DNA of 64,000 nt from Bacteroides zhangwenhongii. GTDB taxonomy: Bacteria > Bacteroidota > Bacteroidia > Bacteroidales > Bacteroidaceae. Under the pieces are notes generated by a model. That model made no database searches, was not told the DNA's origin, and was given only the letters and a program-made list of their open reading frames with translations. The stretch spans positions 2,294,001 through 2,358,000 of the forward strand of contig NZ_CP059856.1 of NCBI RefSeq assembly GCF_009193325.2. The letters run 5' to 3'. Position 1 is the first letter of the stretch; every line of letters begins with the position of its first letter. Below, in pieces: positions 1 to 8,375 of this stretch. A program made the position numbers and the translations under genes.

Positions 1-87
1 TCCTTGCACTACATACTGTGCGCTTAGAGGAATACTGATTAACAATAAAAGAAAGAGCGTCAGTGTACCTTTTACGATTAGTCTCAT
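1..87 (-). CDS. N-terminus of an exported protein (partial)
   Basis: An open frame on the minus strand starts with ATG at 87 and runs off the left edge of the window. The 29 visible residues begin MRLIVKGTLTLF and end ..SAQYVVQG. They form a classic signal peptide: a basic N-terminus, a run of Leu/Ile, and a cleavage site after SA. A TAnnTTTG promoter box lies just upstream. In Bacteroides this kind of start is common in TonB-dependent receptors and other envelope proteins, but nothing visible identifies the family. It is transcribed in the same direction as the neighbouring sensor kinase. Confidence 0.6.
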   Translation of the reverse strand, partial: MRLIVKGTLTLFLLLLISIPLSAQYVVQG

Positions 88-116
88 ACCTTAAAATCCT
101 ATTGAATTGAGCGGGG

Positions 117-124
117 CAAAGGTA
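117..124 (-). promoter_or_regulatory. Bacteroides -7 box of the exported-protein gene
   Basis: The plus strand reads CAAAGGTA, which is TACCTTTG on the minus strand and matches TAnnTTTG. It lies 30 bases upstream of the ATG at 87. Confidence 0.55.
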
Positions 125-204
125 CGGGTATTTAAGGACAAAAAAAGGTCTGTTTGGCGGAAGAAGTGTTCTTATTTGACACAATCAAAGAAGAACAGTC
201 CGAT

Positions 205-2814
205 TTATTCGCAATAATCGGGAAGGCGCACAGTGAAACGGGTTCCCTTACCCACTTCGGAAGTTACAGAAATAGTCCCTTTTAAACGCTCGACAATTGT
301 TTGACAGATACTCAATCCCAATCCTGCCCCTTGTGTGAAATTATCAACTTTATAGAACCGTTCAAAGATGTGCCGGATACCTTCTTCCGAAATGCCGACT
401 CCGGTATCTTCTACAAAGATACGGGTATATCCGGGCTCTTCCTCTTCTTCATAACCGAAAGTGATAGAACCGCTGAATGTAAACTTAGCCGCATTATTAA
501 TCAGATTATTCACTACCTGTTGCAGGCGTACGTTATCTGTCTGAAGGTACTTTTTATCCCCTTCGGGCATACGTAGCAGCAGTTCCACTCCCGGAGGCAT
601 ATTCAACCGCTGTGAATCGTGAACAGTCTTCAACAGCAGAGGTAAGTTATGTTCCGCAAAGATAAATTCCATCGTACCTGACTCTATACGGGACAAGTCA
701 AGAATATCATTAATCAATGCCAACAGCAAACCACAATTTTTATTAATAGTCGCAATAAACTGAGCAACTTCTTCTGTTGTAAACCCACTTGTATCACTCA
801 GCAAATCGGAGAAACCAACAATAGCATTCAATGGAGTACGAATCTCATGGCTCATATTGGCAAGGAAGGCTGATTTCAGTTTATCAGTCTGAAGAGCTTT
901 ATCACGCGCTTCCCTCATTTCCTGTTCGGCCGTCTTATATCGCTGAATACTTTGACAGACACCTAATATATTATACAGCGAGTCTTGCGTCAATCCTGTG
1001 ATAACGGAAGAACGGTATTCCCACCACTCGTATTCACCATCGGCGTTACGTTGACGGAAGTTCAGGCGCGTATTCGTATCTTCTCCGGTCAGCGCCCTGT
1101 CAAATAACAGTTTCACTTCCTTCAAATCGTCCGGATGAACCGTCCGCTCCATATCCTCACGTGAAATTATCGTAACCGATTCTTCATATCCCAGACGTGT
1201 CAAAAAGCCCTGAGGAAAGATGAAACAATTTGTTTCCACATCGAATTGCCACGGATAAATGGAACTTTCATCCATCGCCATATCAAAAAAACGTTTTTGC
1301 ATTTCTTCATCCGAGATATTCCGGGCGGAAAACGCCATACCGGTAATCATACCCCTTGAACGGATAGGTACAATTTCTCCAGACACCGGGAAATACTTAT
1401 CGCTATGCACCTCTTTCATAAAAGAACCTTGAGGTATCTGCACGCTCTCCCCTGTGCCGGCCACTTGTTTCAACATCTTATGAAGAATATCCTGCCCCTC
1501 ATTATATATATTGAAAATACTGCCTGCCATCATCCCTTCATAAACACGTCCTCCCGCCTCGCTAGGCAAATGGAGCATTTTCAGCAGAGAACTATTCGTA
1601 AAATGAATATGCAAATCAGTATCATACGTTATCACCCCATCGCGGATAGAATGGAAAATATTATCAAACTCATTACGCTGTTCTACCAACTTATTCTGCA
1701 CCAATAAACGGGTTTGTGCTTGAATCCGCCGTTTAGATTCGCGCCGGTTAACCCTCATCAGCCATACGACGGAAACAACCAACAATGCCAAAATAGACGG
1801 ATAAAGAAGAATAAATAGGAATTTATACTTCTCCCAATAAGGTTCATTGACAATTATTCCACTTGAGGCTACCTTATCAGGATCAACGTAGAAGAAATCC
1901 AATTGCTTATAATCATATATAAATCCCTGCTTGCTTTCCGTTACTCCTATTTCTTGTGGAGATGTCCCCTTCAATACTTGAGAAGCCTTTTGCCCGGCCA
2001 ATAATGCCGAAGTATAAGCATCACTGTCATAGGCACAGAATACACCATTAGTCAGCCCCACATTCTGGCTTGCAAACACAGGAGCTTTAGAGTTCTTCCC
2101 GACAAATGAGAGAAAAGGAGACCATTTAGGAGCTATGACAAGACGCCCGTGACTGTTACGCGGATAACAAATAGCTGCAATAATATGACTGGTCGTATGA
2201 TTCTGGGTATTATAGATTTTCATATCATAATCCGGATGATCTTTCTGAAAGATGTCCCACTCCTCTTGAAAGTCATTAAGCCCCCTTGCACTCAGAAAAC
2301 TATTGTCTATCACACAAAGCACTTCTTTCCGTAAAGGAAATATTTTCTGAGCCTGGCGGAGAATCACATCAAAGTCAGGATTGGCAACAAACCCGCAAAC
2401 ATTAGGATGGGCAGCAATCAATTTTTCATCAGGATATTTAATATCGAAAAACACTACCGGAATCTGCAAGGGCAACGAATCGCCACAGGCAAAAAGCGTG
2501 TAAAAGGCCTCATCACTTGCCGTAACAATCAAATCGGTCTTCCTTTCACGGGCACGTTCACAAAAGCGGCGCATGATTACCTTCTCCGACCGGAATGTCC
2601 AAAAATCGGCATCCAGATATTCTGTTGTAATATTCACCTTTATCCCACTCTCTCTGAATCCTTTTGCCAATCCTTGGTTCAGGCTGCTATGCCAAGGAGT
2701 CTGCGCTGTATAAGATTGTAGGAAAAGTATATTGAATGTACGTTCCGTAGCTGCCGCCTGAATAAGAACAGCCCAAAAGAGAACTACAAACAAACAGCAA
2801 TATCGTCGATTCAT
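205..2814 (-). CDS. Membrane sensor histidine kinase with periplasmic substrate-binding-like domain
   Basis: The protein has about 869 residues. An N-terminal signal/anchor is followed by a periplasmic region (about 28-325) that resembles ABC-transporter substrate-binding sensors. One membrane segment lies at about 331-354. Two PAS-type domains follow (about 385-500 and 515-630; the second contains VHPDD). The HisKA domain has MSHEIRTPLNAIVGF with the phospho-acceptor at about His656. The ATPase domain shows the N box (NNLINNAAKF), DTGVGI and GAGLGLSI. There is no receiver domain after it, so this is a classical kinase and not a hybrid, and no response regulator is adjacent. ATG at 2814 is preferred to the in-frame TTG two codons earlier. 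The ligand is unknown. Confidence 0.9.
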   Translation of the reverse strand: MNRRYCCLFVVLFWAVLIQAAATERTFNILFLQSYTAQTPWHSSLNQGLAKGFRESGIKVNITTEYLDADFWTFRSEKVIMRRFCERARERKTDLIVTASDEAFYTLFACGDSLPLQIPVVFFDIKYPDEKLIAAHPNVCGFVANPDFDVILRQAQKIFPLRKEVLCVIDNSFLSARGLNDFQEEWDIFQKDHPDYDMKIYNTQNHTTSHIIAAICYPRNSHGRLVIAPKWSPFLSFVGKNSKAPVFASQNVGLTNGVFCAYDSDAYTSALLAGQKASQVLKGTSPQEIGVTESKQGFIYDYKQLDFFYVDPDKVASSGIIVNEPYWEKYKFLFILLYPSILALLVVSVVWLMRVNRRESKRRIQAQTRLLVQNKLVEQRNEFDNIFHSIRDGVITYDTDLHIHFTNSSLLKMLHLPSEAGGRVYEGMMAGSIFNIYNEGQDILHKMLKQVAGTGESVQIPQGSFMKEVHSDKYFPVSGEIVPIRSRGMITGMAFSARNISDEEMQKRFFDMAMDESSIYPWQFDVETNCFIFPQGFLTRLGYEESVTIISREDMERTVHPDDLKEVKLLFDRALTGEDTNTRLNFRQRNADGEYEWWEYRSSVITGLTQDSLYNILGVCQSIQRYKTAEQEMREARDKALQTDKLKSAFLANMSHEIRTPLNAIVGFSDLLSDTSGFTTEEVAQFIATINKNCGLLLALINDILDLSRIESGTMEFIFAEHNLPLLLKTVHDSQRLNMPPGVELLLRMPEGDKKYLQTDNVRLQQVVNNLINNAAKFTFSGSITFGYEEEEEPGYTRIFVEDTGVGISEEGIRHIFERFYKVDNFTQGAGLGLSICQTIVERLKGTISVTSEVGKGTRFTVRLPDYCE

Positions 2815-2850
2815 AAGCAAAAGCCAGCGTTGTTTTCAATATTATGCGCA

Positions 2851-2858
2851 CAAAGATA
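2851..2858 (-). promoter_or_regulatory. Bacteroides -7 box for the sensor kinase
   Basis: CAAAGATA on the plus strand is TATCTTTG on the minus strand, 37 bases upstream of the kinase ATG. Confidence 0.6.
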
Positions 2859-2942
2859 AGTTATTATATTGAAAACAATGCAAATAGCCCTATATTTTTA
2901 TTCCTTCCACAAAGCTGTATCCGGTTATGTATAATGGAAAGG

Positions 2943-4292
2943 CTACTGATCTTCCGACAGCAAATCCTGCCCTAAATGAGTAGTTGCCTCCACCTTTTCC
3001 CGATCACGAATTTCTTTTGCTTTTCGCGCATAGACAATCATACGCATAGATTGATCATAAGTGAAATAATTCCATATCCAGTTAAGAAGTACGACCACCT
3101 TGTTACGCACTCCAAGAATGGAACGCAGATGGACTACCAACCACATAACCCAAGCCAACCAGCCTTGCATCTTCACTTTACTAAATTCCGCAACAGCACG
3201 GTTACGTCCTACTGTCGCCATAGAGCCCAAATTACGATAATGGAAAGGTTTCATCTCCTGTCCTTTTTCAAGACGTATCAGGTTCTTTGCCAACAGTTCG
3301 CCTTGCTGGATAGCGACTTGTGCCAATTGCGGATGCCCGTTCGGATAACTTTCATCAGTAGATTGAATGCATTGATCACCGATAGCGAACACATTATCCA
3401 TTCCTTCTACACGGTTAAATTGATCTACTTTAATACGTCCGCCACGACCTATCAACGATGGGTTCATGTTACCGATAGTTACTCCGGTAACACCACTTAC
3501 CCAAATAAAAGTACGTGTAGCGATTTCTGTTCCATCTTCGAGTATAACTTTATGGTCGCGATAGTCTATCACTCGTTTATTCAGCAAAATATTCACTCCC
3601 ATCTCACGAAGAAATTTTTCCGCGTGCAATGACGAATCCTCCGACATCCCGGCAAGTAATCTCGATCCCGCTTCTATCAAATATATGTGCATCAGGCTGC
3701 TAGGCATATCCGGATAGTCATTCGGCAATACGAACCTCTTCATCTCTGAAAGTATTCCGGCCACTTCTATTCCCGTCGCTCCGCCTCCAACGATGACAAT
3801 GTTCAATAATTCCTGTTGTTCCTGCTTGGTAGAACAAGTGAGAGCCCGCTCTAAATTAGCCAGAAGAGCATTTCTCAACCCCATAGCCTCCGACACGTTT
3901 TTCATCGGCATTGCTTCCTCTTCAATGTGTTTATTGCCAAAGAAATTGGTGGTTGTACCCGCCGCCAAAACCAAATAATCATATTCGGCTTTCCCGATGG
4001 AAGTCTGTATCATGTTCTTTTCGGGAAAAATGGCACGCACCTCCGCCATACGGAAGTAGAAATCTTTCCGGTGCTGAAAAATTTTGCGAAAAGGGAAGGA
4101 GATGGAAGTCGGTTCCATACCCGCCGAAGCTACCTGATAAATTAAAGGAGGAAACTGGTGATAGTTGTTCTTATCTATCAACACGACTTGAAAGCCCGAC
4201 TTTTTCAACTTGTTTGCCAACTTCAGACCACCGAAACCGCCGCCCACTATGACGACCCGTTTCTTATTGTTTTTTGCTATGTTAAGACTCAT
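2943..4292 (-). CDS. ndh: Type II NADH dehydrogenase (NAD(P)/FAD-dependent oxidoreductase)
   Basis: The protein (449 residues) has two Rossmann fingerprints: VVIVGGGFGGLKLANKL near the N-terminus for FAD, and IVIVGGGATGIEVAG mid-protein for NADH. It also has the FAIGDQC motif that contacts FAD. The C-terminal part carries a hydrophobic, aromatic-rich stretch (GWLAWVMWLVVHLRSI) typical of the monotopic membrane anchor of NDH-2. The expected role is transfer of electrons from NADH to menaquinone at the inner membrane without proton pumping. ATG at 4292 is chosen because the longer frame starts only with TTG and adds 15 residues in front of the FAD-binding strand. Confidence 0.9.
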   Translation of the reverse strand: MSLNIAKNNKKRVVIVGGGFGGLKLANKLKKSGFQVVLIDKNNYHQFPPLIYQVASAGMEPTSISFPFRKIFQHRKDFYFRMAEVRAIFPEKNMIQTSIGKAEYDYLVLAAGTTTNFFGNKHIEEEAMPMKNVSEAMGLRNALLANLERALTCSTKQEQQELLNIVIVGGGATGIEVAGILSEMKRFVLPNDYPDMPSSLMHIYLIEAGSRLLAGMSEDSSLHAEKFLREMGVNILLNKRVIDYRDHKVILEDGTEIATRTFIWVSGVTGVTIGNMNPSLIGRGGRIKVDQFNRVEGMDNVFAIGDQCIQSTDESYPNGHPQLAQVAIQQGELLAKNLIRLEKGQEMKPFHYRNLGSMATVGRNRAVAEFSKVKMQGWLAWVMWLVVHLRSILGVRNKVVVLLNWIWNYFTYDQSMRMIVYARKAKEIRDREKVEATTHLGQDLLSEDQ

Positions 4293-4375
4293 ATTCCAAT
4301 CATGTTTTATCCAAATAATAACAGATGAATGAGTCAATAAGTTTTAGCAAAAATTCTTTTTTATCTAACAGTAAC

Positions 4376-5281
4376 CTACCGCAGACGCAAACGGTCTCCT
4401 ACTTCGGGGACATATTCGCCATCCTTACGATTCATCTTATACAGATTCTTAAGGCGGATACCGTATTTTTGAGAGATGCCATGCATGGAATCTCCATCTT
4501 TTACAATATATACGGTATAAGGTTTGGAAGCCTTTTTCTTCTTGCTCTTCAAATAGATAATATCTCCTTCTACTAACGTATAATCACGTTGCAGATCATT
4601 GTATTTCACAAGCTTCTTCCAACTAATATCAAACTCCTTACCTAAATCTTTAAAGGTATCGCCGTTACGGGCAACGATATAGGCAATATCATTGGCAATA
4701 TATACCTGATGAGGATTCATCAGCCAAGGATTTTTGCGTAACTTACGTTCCGAATAAACACCTTTGCGGTCATATTTGTAGAGATCGTAATCTTCGATAA
4801 TCGTAATCAAGCGGTTAGCATAGGAAGGATCAGTTGCGTATCCCGCCTTCTTCAATCCGCGCGCCCATCCTTTATAATCGGTAATATCGAGTTTGAAAAG
4901 GAAGGCATAACGGGCTCCTCTTCGAAGAAAATCGGAATGGTCTTCGTAAGAATCACGCGGGTGCTTATAAGCACGAAAACATTCATTGCGCGCATCGTCA
5001 TCATGACGGACGCTGCGTCCCCGCCAACTGCCGCCACATTTGATACCAAAATGGTTATTGCTCTTTCGCGCCAATTGACTATACCCGGCACCACTTTCCA
5101 GCAATCCTTGCGCCAACGTGATACTGGCGGGAATCTTATAAAGTTTCATTTGTTCAACAGCCAGCTCGCTATACTTGTTTATATATTCTACATAGCGGGC
5201 ATTCCGCCTCTGCGCTTGCATCCCTATGGCAAAGAAGAAAACTACGGTTAAAAAGACAAGTCTATACAGTTTGTTCTCCAT
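4376..5281 (-). CDS. Secreted glucosaminidase (GH73-like) with two LysM domains
   Basis: A signal peptide (MENKLYRLVFLTVVFFF..AQ) is followed by a glucosaminidase/FlgJ-type domain at about 35-175, containing ITLAQGLLESGAGYSQLA with the likely catalytic Glu in LLESG, and NNHFGIKC. Two LysM-like repeats follow (about 200-248 and 258-300; the second has YIVKDGDSMHGISQKYGI). The protein should cleave peptidoglycan at GlcNAc in the periplasm and bind the wall through LysM. Its promoter region is the site where the adjacent mobile element inserted: the left 20-base repeat lies 30-49 bases upstream of the ATG. Confidence 0.88.
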   Translation of the reverse strand: MENKLYRLVFLTVVFFFAIGMQAQRRNARYVEYINKYSELAVEQMKLYKIPASITLAQGLLESGAGYSQLARKSNNHFGIKCGGSWRGRSVRHDDDARNECFRAYKHPRDSYEDHSDFLRRGARYAFLFKLDITDYKGWARGLKKAGYATDPSYANRLITIIEDYDLYKYDRKGVYSERKLRKNPWLMNPHQVYIANDIAYIVARNGDTFKDLGKEFDISWKKLVKYNDLQRDYTLVEGDIIYLKSKKKKASKPYTVYIVKDGDSMHGISQKYGIRLKNLYKMNRKDGEYVPEVGDRLRLR

Positions 5282-5310
5282 TTTAATTCAGATATGTATT
5301 ATAAGGACAC

Positions 5311-5330
5311 AAAAATCCGAAAAATAATTG
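5311..5330. repeat. Left attachment-site core (attL)
   Basis: aaaaatccgaaaaataattg matches 11074-11093 exactly over 20 bases, and the flanking bases differ on both sides. The core lies in the promoter region of the glucosaminidase gene. Confidence 0.85.
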
Positions 5331-5452
5331 AAAGTAAAAAAGATTTTTCACGAATATTGGTTAACAGGTATTTAAGAGAATACCACTCTTCTTTCCCGCC
5401 ATCTCTGTAGAACAAAAAGAACCAAAAGGGAGAACTTAACCAGAGAACAAAA

Positions 5453-7075
5453 ATGGAGAACCAACAATTTTTTTTTGATGAGGCTATAAAAATGTATTTT
5501 AATTTACGACAGAGCAAATTAGAGAGGCCAACTATTATCTATATTGTTATTAGTGCCAATGGTATGAAAACTAAAATAAGCACCAATGTAAAAGTTTATC
5601 CTAGTCAATGGAATTATAAACAATATAAAGCTATTATAAGCCATCGCTTAACTGAACTCGACAATCACAACAATACTATTGTCAATAGTAAATTAAACGA
5701 ATGCATTATTGCTTTTAATCAGGCAAAAGATTACCTTTGCCAAAATACAACAGCGTTAAATCAAAAAATCGATATTATAAAAAAATACATTTACAAAGTT
5801 ACTATGAGTAAAAAAAGAACAGAGCCCCCCTTCCATTGGATATTCAGAAAATTAAGGGAAAAAACTATAAAAGAAAGTTCAAAAACAACAGAATATAGAA
5901 TACTAAAATCATTCCAAGAATACCTTAACAATAGCAATATTAATCTTGACAATTGGGATAAATTAAATTTAGATTTATTGATAAACTATAGAGAATACCT
6001 CAAAACAAGAACAAATAGGCAAGGTAAACTTGATGAAGTTAGTACTCGCAATCAAAAAATAAAAAAAATTATAGAATATGCAAAACTTGCCGAAAAGGAA
6101 GAACTCATAGATTTAAAAAAAAGTCGAATTTCACTATATGAATTTGAAAAAGACTTAAGAGGCAACAATAACCAAATTGTATTAAAAGAAGACGAAATAA
6201 AAGCCATATTAGAAGTCGAATTAACAGGAGATAAAGAAAAAGTACGAGATTTATTCATTTTTCAATACTATATAGGACAGCGATATAGTGATATTGAACA
6301 AATAACAAAAGACAGAATACAAGAATATAAAGGAAAAAAATATTGTATTTTAAAACAAAAGAAAACAGGTAAATTGGCAGAAATAATACTGCATCAAAGA
6401 GCTATAGATATTCTCGAAAAATACAATTATAAATTACCTCAAATCAATATATACAAATGCGATAGAGATATAAAGTCTATAGCAAAAGAAGCAGGAATTA
6501 AGGGAAAAGAAATAATATCAGAACAAAGAGGATATGAAATAAAAGAATCAGAGAAGGAACGTTGGGAGTTAATAGGAACACATACTAGTAGAAGAAGTTT
6601 TATAACCCATTCTATAGCCCAAGGAAAAAGCAGAATTGATACCCAAAGACAGAGTGGGCATAGTACGGAAAACAGTCTCAATAAATATATTAAGGACAAA
6701 GATATTTCTTTCATTGAAAAAAGGATAGATAGAGAAATAGAAGAAGAAAAAGGAAAATCGTCTAATGTAGAATTTGATTCAACAATCATTGATAAACTAA
6801 TAAATGAAGCAAAAGAAAAGTTTATTCAAAATACAATAAATGAAGCAAAAGAAGTACTAACCATGCTAGGAGCGCAAAGTTATGAATTTCAAGATATATA
6901 TGATATTGAAGCATTACACAGATTGATGAGCTATAAATATGAATCCAAGCTACTCAATGTTGGAATCCCTATAGAAACTATAAAAGGAATATATAATACA
7001 CGAGAAAAAACATTATATGAAAAAGCAGAGGCTATACAAAAATTATATAATGAGGCAATTAATAAAACAAAATAA
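5453..7075 (+). CDS. Tyrosine-type site-specific integrase of the element
   Basis: The protein has 540 residues. The N-terminal part (1-60) resembles the arm-binding domain of Bacteroides integrases, followed by a SAM-like core-binding domain (about 120-215) and a catalytic domain (about 240-415). The catalytic set is visible: Arg277 in IGQRYSDIEQI, Lys304 in KKTGK, His377 and Arg380 in HTSRR, His403 in QSGHST, and the nucleophile Tyr412 in LNKYIK. About 125 residues follow the tyrosine, an unusually long charged, helical tail compared with typical integrases of about 400 residues. Codon use is very AT-rich. It starts 123 bases inside attL and should catalyse integration and excision at the 20-base core. 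Confidence 0.93.
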   Translation: MENQQFFFDEAIKMYFNLRQSKLERPTIIYIVISANGMKTKISTNVKVYPSQWNYKQYKAIISHRLTELDNHNNTIVNSKLNECIIAFNQAKDYLCQNTTALNQKIDIIKKYIYKVTMSKKRTEPPFHWIFRKLREKTIKESSKTTEYRILKSFQEYLNNSNINLDNWDKLNLDLLINYREYLKTRTNRQGKLDEVSTRNQKIKKIIEYAKLAEKEELIDLKKSRISLYEFEKDLRGNNNQIVLKEDEIKAILEVELTGDKEKVRDLFIFQYYIGQRYSDIEQITKDRIQEYKGKKYCILKQKKTGKLAEIILHQRAIDILEKYNYKLPQINIYKCDRDIKSIAKEAGIKGKEIISEQRGYEIKESEKERWELIGTHTSRRSFITHSIAQGKSRIDTQRQSGHSTENSLNKYIKDKDISFIEKRIDREIEEEKGKSSNVEFDSTIIDKLINEAKEKFIQNTINEAKEVLTMLGAQSYEFQDIYDIEALHRLMSYKYESKLLNVGIPIETIKGIYNTREKTLYEKAEAIQKLYNEAINKTK

Positions 7076-7098
7076 TCTCATTATATAATATATTTTTA

Positions 7099-7106
7099 TA
7101 TCTTTG
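7099..7106 (+). promoter_or_regulatory. -7 box for the small coiled-coil gene
   Basis: TATCTTTG lies 25 bases upstream of the ATG at 7132, so this gene probably has its own promoter downstream of the integrase. Confidence 0.5.
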
Positions 7107-7131
7107 TCGAAACATTTAAAATTAAAATATT

Positions 7132-7350
7132 ATGGCAAGAGTAACAGAAACTTATTACACTAAAATTAAGGAAAATAAAATCAAACTAGAAGATGTTCCT
7201 ATTAAAAAGTTGTGGGAAGAATTAAAAAATAGTCAAGAAGAGCTAGAAAAATACAAGAAAGGAAAAGATTCTAATACCATAATAAAAAAGATAAAAAAAA
7301 TAATAGAGGACTACGATAAAAGTGAAATAAAAAAAGAAGAGGAGAAATAA
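7132..7350 (+). CDS. Small charged coiled-coil protein of the element (unknown)
   Basis: The 72-residue protein is rich in Lys and Glu, with a likely helical stretch (LWEELKNSQEELEKYKKG) and an acidic/basic tail. It has a promoter box and follows the integrase by 56 bases. I recognise no family. Position and size would fit a directionality factor or regulator, but there is no visible helix-turn-helix, so no function is assigned. Confidence 0.6.
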   Translation: MARVTETYYTKIKENKIKLEDVPIKKLWEELKNSQEELEKYKKGKDSNTIIKKIKKIIEDYDKSEIKKEEEK

Positions 7351-7362
7351 AATCTCCTCTTT
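7337..7362. terminator. Bidirectional terminator hairpin
   Basis: AAGAGGAGA pairs with TCTCCTCTT around a 7-base A/T loop and is followed by T's on the plus strand and preceded by A's. It lies between two convergent genes and overlaps the end of the upstream one. Confidence 0.65.
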
Positions 7363-7989
7363 TTATACAAATTCCTTTTTTATTCTCTGAATTGTTGATA
7401 AAGAATAGCCTGTCAGTTTTGCAATATTACGAAGTGAATATTGTTGTTTTAGCATTCTAATAACTTCTTTATACTCTTCTTTTTTCTGTTCTGTAGATTT
7501 ACAACTTCCTTTTTTTCTTCCTAAAACTCCACCACGTTCAATATACAATTTCCTACCACTATTTAGACGATATTGAATATTTTCTCTCTCCAATTGCGCA
7601 CACGTTGATAACGTAGCAAGCATAACAGGAGCAAACATTGTAGGATTATTTTTTTCATCTAATAACAAAAATCTTTCTTTTTGAATATATAAATTTATTT
7701 TTTTATCAACCAATAATTTTACTGTTTCTAAAACTTCAAAAGCATTGCGTCCTAAACGACTAAGTTCACTAACAAGGATTATATCTATCCTTTCTTTAGA
7801 AGAAAATTCCAATGCATCCATTAATATTTGTCTATCACAATTTTTCTTTGCACCTGAAATACGTTCTTCAAATATTTTAATAACATCTAAATTTTCATAT
7901 CTAGCATAATTCATTAAATCTGAAATTTGCCTATCAGAATTTTGTCTATCTGTAGTTGAACTAACACGAGCGTAAATTATAGCCTTCAT
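7363..7989 (-). CDS. Serine recombinase (resolvase/invertase family)
   Basis: The 208-residue protein starts MKAIIYARVSS, with the nucleophile at Ser10. It also shows the family motif LVSELSRLGRN, with the conserved arginine that activates the scissile phosphate. A C-terminal helix-turn-helix (YSLRNIAKLTGYSLSTIQRI) provides DNA binding, and the length is normal for small resolvases/invertases. It is AT-rich like its neighbours and is convergent with the small coiled-coil gene. An array of TTGAATACA-type repeats lies upstream of its start and could be its res site or operator. Likely roles are resolution of multimers or inversion of a segment; no obvious invertible promoter is seen. Confidence 0.92.
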   Translation of the reverse strand: MKAIIYARVSSTTDRQNSDRQISDLMNYARYENLDVIKIFEERISGAKKNCDRQILMDALEFSSKERIDIILVSELSRLGRNAFEVLETVKLLVDKKINLYIQKERFLLLDEKNNPTMFAPVMLATLSTCAQLERENIQYRLNSGRKLYIERGGVLGRKKGSCKSTEQKKEEYKEVIRMLKQQYSLRNIAKLTGYSLSTIQRIKKEFV

Positions 7990-8003
7990 ATAGTAACATT
8001 TAT

Positions 8004-8134
8004 TTTAATACATTGCAAATGTAGTATTTACATCTAATATAGCCAAATAATTCAAAGATTATTTTGAATACATAAACAAAACGTATTCAATGTACAATAT
8101 AGATTTATTTGAATACAATAATTTTCTGAATACA
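8004..8134. repeat. Array of TTGAATACA repeats upstream of the serine recombinase
   Basis: Copies lie at 8064-8072 (TTGAATACA), 8083-8090 (GTATTCAA, inverted), 8109-8117 (TTGAATACA) and 8127-8134 (TGAATACA). A weaker copy, TTTAATACA, lies at 8004-8012. The first two form an inverted pair. The array occupies the promoter region of the recombinase gene, which starts at 7989. Candidates are recombination subsites, an autoregulatory operator or iterons. The rest of 7990-8375 is AT-rich and holds no gene I can support. Confidence 0.6.
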
Positions 8135-8315
8135 GAGCAGATAATAAACTATAAAAACAAGCGTATCTTTCATCTATTATTATTATTTTATTTAAAAAAA
8201 ATCCAAAGCTAACATTCTCTAATAGAATCAATAATAGAAATCATAATCCGAATAATATCCAAAAATAAAACACGCTCGGTAAAAAAGACGTTTCTATGTA
8301 ACTTTTATCTCTAAA

Positions 8316-8354
8316 AGGCCTGGCCGTTATAATAAAAACGGCCAACTGTGGCCT
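8316..8354 (-). terminator. Terminator of the primase-like gene
   Basis: Nested stems AGGCC/GGCCT (8316-8320 with 8350-8354) and GGCCGTT/AACGGCC (8322-8328 with 8337-8343) are followed on the minus strand by TTTT. They lie about 22 bases after the stop of the minus-strand gene ending at 8376. Confidence 0.65.
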
Positions 8355-8375
8355 CAACAAATTCTATATAAAATT

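Noticed and set aside
205..2814. Hybrid two-component system
   Set aside because: The protein ends right after the ATPase domain, with no receiver or AraC-type output domain.
2976..3632. Open frame of 218 codons opposite the NADH dehydrogenase
   Set aside because: It overlaps a certain gene fully on the other strand, with no promoter or family match.
8004..8134. CRISPR or invertible promoter at the TTGAATACA array
   Set aside because: Units are too short for CRISPR, and no pair of long inverted repeats enclosing a promoter is seen.
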